64,000 bases of DNA from Acidobacteriota bacterium. GTDB taxonomy: Bacteria > Acidobacteriota > Terriglobia > Bryobacterales > Bryobacteraceae. The stretch spans positions 1 to 64,000 of the forward strand of contig CANIVU010000014.1 of assembly GCA_947470805.1 (NCBI GenBank), given 5' to 3'. This document shows, in pieces, positions 62,693 to 64,000 of the stretch. Each line of letters starts with the position of its first letter. Within the stretch, counting starts at the first letter, position 1. The position numbers and the translations under genes are program-made. A model generated the notes under the pieces. The model made no database searches. It was not told where the DNA came from and saw nothing but the letters and a program-made list of their open reading frames with translations.

Positions 62693-63597
62693 CAGACCTG
62701 CCGGCGCTCAGCCGCCTCCACCGTGTTCACCATCAGCATGGCGATGGTCAACGGCCCCACGCCACCGGGCACCGGCGTCCAGTGGCTCGACAACTCCGCG
62801 GCGTCATAGGGGTGCATATCGCCCACCAGCACGCTGCCCCGCTTGTCGAACGCCGCCACCTTGTCGCTGCCCTCGCCGAAGATCCGGACTACGTCCTCCC
62901 GCTTATCCAGCCGGTTGATCCCCACATCGATCATCACCGCGCCCGGCTTCATGTGCGCCCGCGTCAGCATCGCCGGCCGGCCAATCGCGCCCACCAGAAT
63001 GTCGGCCCGCTGGCACTCCGCCGCCAGGTCCGCGGTCCGCGAATGACACACCGTCACCGTCGCATGGGCATGCAGCAGCAGCATCGCCATCGGCTTGCCG
63101 ACAATGTCGCTCCGGCCCACCACCACCGCATGCTTCCCGGCCACCGGAATCCCGGCCCGCCGCAGGAGCTCCATCACGCCCGACGGCGTGCACGGCCGCG
63201 GGCTCGGCCGGCCAATCGAGAGGTTCCCGACGTTGGTCGGATGGAACCCATCGACGTCCTTCTCCGGCGAGATCGCGTCCAGCACCCGCTGGGTATCGAC
63301 GTGCTTCGGCAACGGCATCTGCACCAGAATCCCGTCGATCTCCGGCCGCGCGTTCAGCTCCTGGACGATGGCCAGTAGTTCGTCGGTCGAGATGTCAGCC
63401 GACGGGGTCAGCTTCTCGCTCACCATGCCCAGCTCCGCGCAGGTCTTCACCTTGCTGCCCACATACACTTCACTCGCCGGATCATTGCCAACCAACACCA
63501 CGGCCAAGCCGGGCTTCCGCGAGAGCTGAGCGATCCGTGGCTTCAGCTCCTCCAGAATCTCGTCGCGTACCCGCTTGCCGTCCAAAATTTGCGCCAT
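62692..63597 (-). CDS. folD: Bifunctional methylenetetrahydrofolate dehydrogenase/cyclohydrolase FolD
   Basis: A 301-aa enzyme that interconverts 5,10-methylene- and 10-formyl-tetrahydrofolate using NADP. The catalytic YVGSKVKTCAELG (Tyr45, Lys49), the GILVQMPLPKHVD signature, and PCTPSGVMELL plus VVGRSDIVGKPMAMLLL of the Rossmann half are all present, and PVPGGVGPLTIAMLMVNTV ends the protein. Length is normal. It begins the reverse-strand run folD-(ORF)-coaE-htrA and is divergent from a Tat-exported gene 65 bp away. Confidence 0.95.
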   Translation of the reverse strand: MAQILDGKRVRDEILEELKPRIAQLSRKPGLAVVLVGNDPASEVYVGSKVKTCAELGMVSEKLTPSADISTDELLAIVQELNARPEIDGILVQMPLPKHVDTQRVLDAISPEKDVDGFHPTNVGNLSIGRPSPRPCTPSGVMELLRRAGIPVAGKHAVVVGRSDIVGKPMAMLLLHAHATVTVCHSRTADLAAECQRADILVGAIGRPAMLTRAHMKPGAVMIDVGINRLDKREDVVRIFGEGSDKVAAFDKRGSVLVGDMHPYDAAELSSHWTPVPGGVGPLTIAMLMVNTVEAAERRQV

Positions 63598-63662
63598 GGC
63601 TCCATTATCGCCCCTTCCCTCCCGGCACTTCCAGGCGTATGCTGTCGGCCAAAGGCCGCTCC

Positions 63663-64000
63663 ATGAAACTCTCCCGCCGGCAGTTCCTCCCGCTCGCCCT
63701 TGCCCCGCTGGCCGCCGCGCCCAAACGCCGCAAGGACTCCTTCTTCGGGCTCCACTTTGACCTGCACGCCAACAACAACGACCTCGCCCTCGGCCGCGAC
63801 CTGACGCCCGCCATGGCCGCCCGCCTGCTCGACGCTGTTCGGCCGGATTACCTGCAGTACGACTGCAAAGGCCACGTCGGCTACATGGCCTACCCGTCCA
63901 AGGTCTCCCGGCCCGCGGCCAACATCGTCAATGACTCGCTCGCCATCTGGCGCAAGGCCACGGCCGACCGCGACATCGGCCTCTACATCCACTTCTCGGG
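63663..64000 (+). CDS. Tat-exported glycosidase-like protein (cut by window edge)
   Basis: A 112-residue open N-terminal part running off the window. It starts MKLSRRQFLPLALAPLAAAPK, a twin-arginine signal (SRRQF). The mature part (FFGLHFDLHANNNDLALGRDLTPAMAARLLDAVRPDYLQYDCKGHVGYMAYPSKV, then IWRKATADRDIGLYIHFS) resembles the barrel start of alpha-L-fucosidase-like or related glycoside hydrolases, where a His-Asp rich loop and an IHFS strand line the active site. The identity cannot be settled from this fragment. Confidence 0.68.
   Translation, partial: MKLSRRQFLPLALAPLAAAPKRRKDSFFGLHFDLHANNNDLALGRDLTPAMAARLLDAVRPDYLQYDCKGHVGYMAYPSKVSRPAANIVNDSLAIWRKATADRDIGLYIHFS

Overview
The window looks like a chromosomal segment of a GC-rich acidobacterium, most likely of the Bryobacterales/Solibacter group. 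The evidence is family content: a PadR regulator overlapping a giant MacB/FtsX permease (the 'acidobacterial duplicated orphan permease' pattern), an SBBP-repeat protein with the Solibacter-type C-terminal domain (TIGR03437), a PEP-CTERM protein, an M36 fungalysin-like protease with repeated C-terminal Ig-like modules, a CehA/McbA-type metallohydrolase and an orphan terminase-like ATPase. No rRNA, intact tRNA, CRISPR array or complete insertion sequence was recognised.

Layout. 0-7 kb: two methyltransferases, a CehA/McbA-type protein, and padR-ADOP permease behind a palindromic, possibly leaderless promoter. 7-14 kb: secreted M36 protease, small membrane protein, CstA with its YbdD-like partner. 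14-19 kb: Lgt-like membrane protein coupled to an SBBP/TIGR03437 secreted protein, a PEP-CTERM protein, a stand-alone OmpR-type winged helix and a Cys-rich small protein. 19.5-24 kb: glycosyltransferase, DUF1624-type acyltransferase and MaoC protein in one operon, then fabD and an unknown gene. 24-29 kb: PQQ-type sugar dehydrogenase and an RND pump without its usual partners. 29-35 kb: a two-gene EamA/SMR pair, CCA-adding enzyme, XerC/D recombinase, hypotheticals. 35-43.7 kb: M48-WD40 protein, a LolA-like protein, an M16 pair (one active, one inactive) and a type B carboxylesterase.

43.7-48.3 kb: two MacB-type permeases whose 3' end is duplicated on either side of an inserted two-gene cassette, an ABC-class ATPase plus a DUF4276/TOPRIM-like protein. 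This is the best candidate for a mobile defence-type system. 48.3-51.8 kb: YheT hydrolase, GAF-ANTAR regulator, peptidase-MA/TPR protein. 51.9-58.4 kb is an accessory stretch of mostly small genes: an AAA ATPase, DUF6980- and DUF7710-like proteins, a PIN/RHH toxin-antitoxin pair with inverted gene order, several orphans, and a two-gene terminase-like module behind a tandem-hairpin leader. 58.9-64 kb returns to core functions: DinB protein, OxyR with both redox cysteines, HtrA protease, coaE, a doubtful ORF and folD, then the start of a Tat-exported glycosidase-like protein.

Repeats stand out. Palindromes of the GGTGNCTGNCACC type lie in intergenic gaps at 11.0, 28.8, 34.8 and 51.8 kb. A 186-bp tandem triplication spans the ends of two convergent genes. 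A 29-nt hairpin with compensatory changes occurs three times between 58.4 and 60.4 kb. All functional names rest on motif recognition by eye; no database search was run.
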